Part shown: positions 22,950 through 22,958 of the stretch, in pieces
How positions within the stretch are numbered: position 1 is the first letter of the stretch
Layout: every line of letters begins with the position of its first letter
Source of the DNA: Flemingiibacterium sp045636265
GTDB lineage: Bacteria > Bacillota > Clostridia > Oscillospirales > CAG-272
Assembly (NCBI GenBank): GCA_045636265.1
Contig: JAZTXD010000103.1
Coordinates: forward strand, 1 to 22,958
Direction of reading: 5' to 3'
Length of the DNA stretch: 22,958 bases
Position numbers and translations under genes: made by a program
The notes under the pieces: generated by a model
The model's input: the letters and a program-made list of their open reading frames with translations, nothing else
Database searches by the model: none
What the model was told of the DNA's origin: nothing

Positions 22950-22958
22950 TAATACTGT

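Noticed and set aside
1..22958. CRISPR arrays, insertion sequences, tRNA or rRNA genes, prophage genes
   Set aside because: No regularly spaced repeats, transposase motifs, cloverleaf-like sequences or phage structural genes were seen on either strand by eye.

Overview
The window looks like chromosomal DNA of a spore-forming member of the Bacillota, class Clostridia. The evidence is the yqfC-yqfD-phoH-ybeY-era-recO block, a YlbJ/SpoVV-type sporulation membrane protein, strong AGGAGG-type ribosome binding sites, and sigma-A promoters with 17-base spacers. GC content is mid-range. The sequence alone does not allow a genus call.

Layout. Bases 1-960 are the 3' end of an ABC exporter subunit, closed by a terminator that also serves the convergent operon on the other strand. 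Bases 1024-3385 (minus) hold a compact unit: promoter, palindromes, a 17-codon leader ORF, two tandem terminators, a 25-codon ORF, an ABC-class ATPase of the PF09818/COG3044 type, and a small XRE regulator overlapping it by 4 bases. Bases 3434-6192 (minus) carry three separately promoted genes: mtlD, a BCP-type peroxiredoxin and a zinc-type CDF efflux pump. The pump diverges from a TetR regulator (6356-6907), and a 23-bp imperfect palindrome lies at the pump's transcription start. Bases 7000-10664 encode a heterodimeric ABC exporter with one degenerate and one canonical ATP site. radC follows, tail-to-tail and overlapping with the minus-strand ylbJ-like gene.

Bases 12470-20071 are a long plus-strand housekeeping and sporulation run: yqfC, yqfD, phoH, ybeY, a promoter, era, recO, mutS2 and a small lipoprotein. 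It joins spore formation, rRNA maturation and ribosome assembly (YbeY, Era), and DNA and ribosome maintenance (RecO, MutS2). The pgpH, dgkA and cdd genes found in the Bacillus version of this block are absent. Bases 20108-22949 are a rhamnose catabolic unit, rhaB-rhaA, with an AT-rich perfect inverted repeat just after the -10 box.

The most interesting part is the 5' region of the ABC-class ATPase operon (3158-3385). Its RNA has five segments that can pair in mutually exclusive ways. Segment 1, inside the leader ORF, is complementary over 8 bases to the 5' arm of terminator 1. The 3' arm of terminator 1 is complementary over 7 bases to the 5' arm of terminator 2. This is the expected architecture of a translation-sensing attenuator, and it sits in front of a bacterial ATPase family with no settled role. 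The pairing is read directly from the sequence; the regulatory logic is inference.
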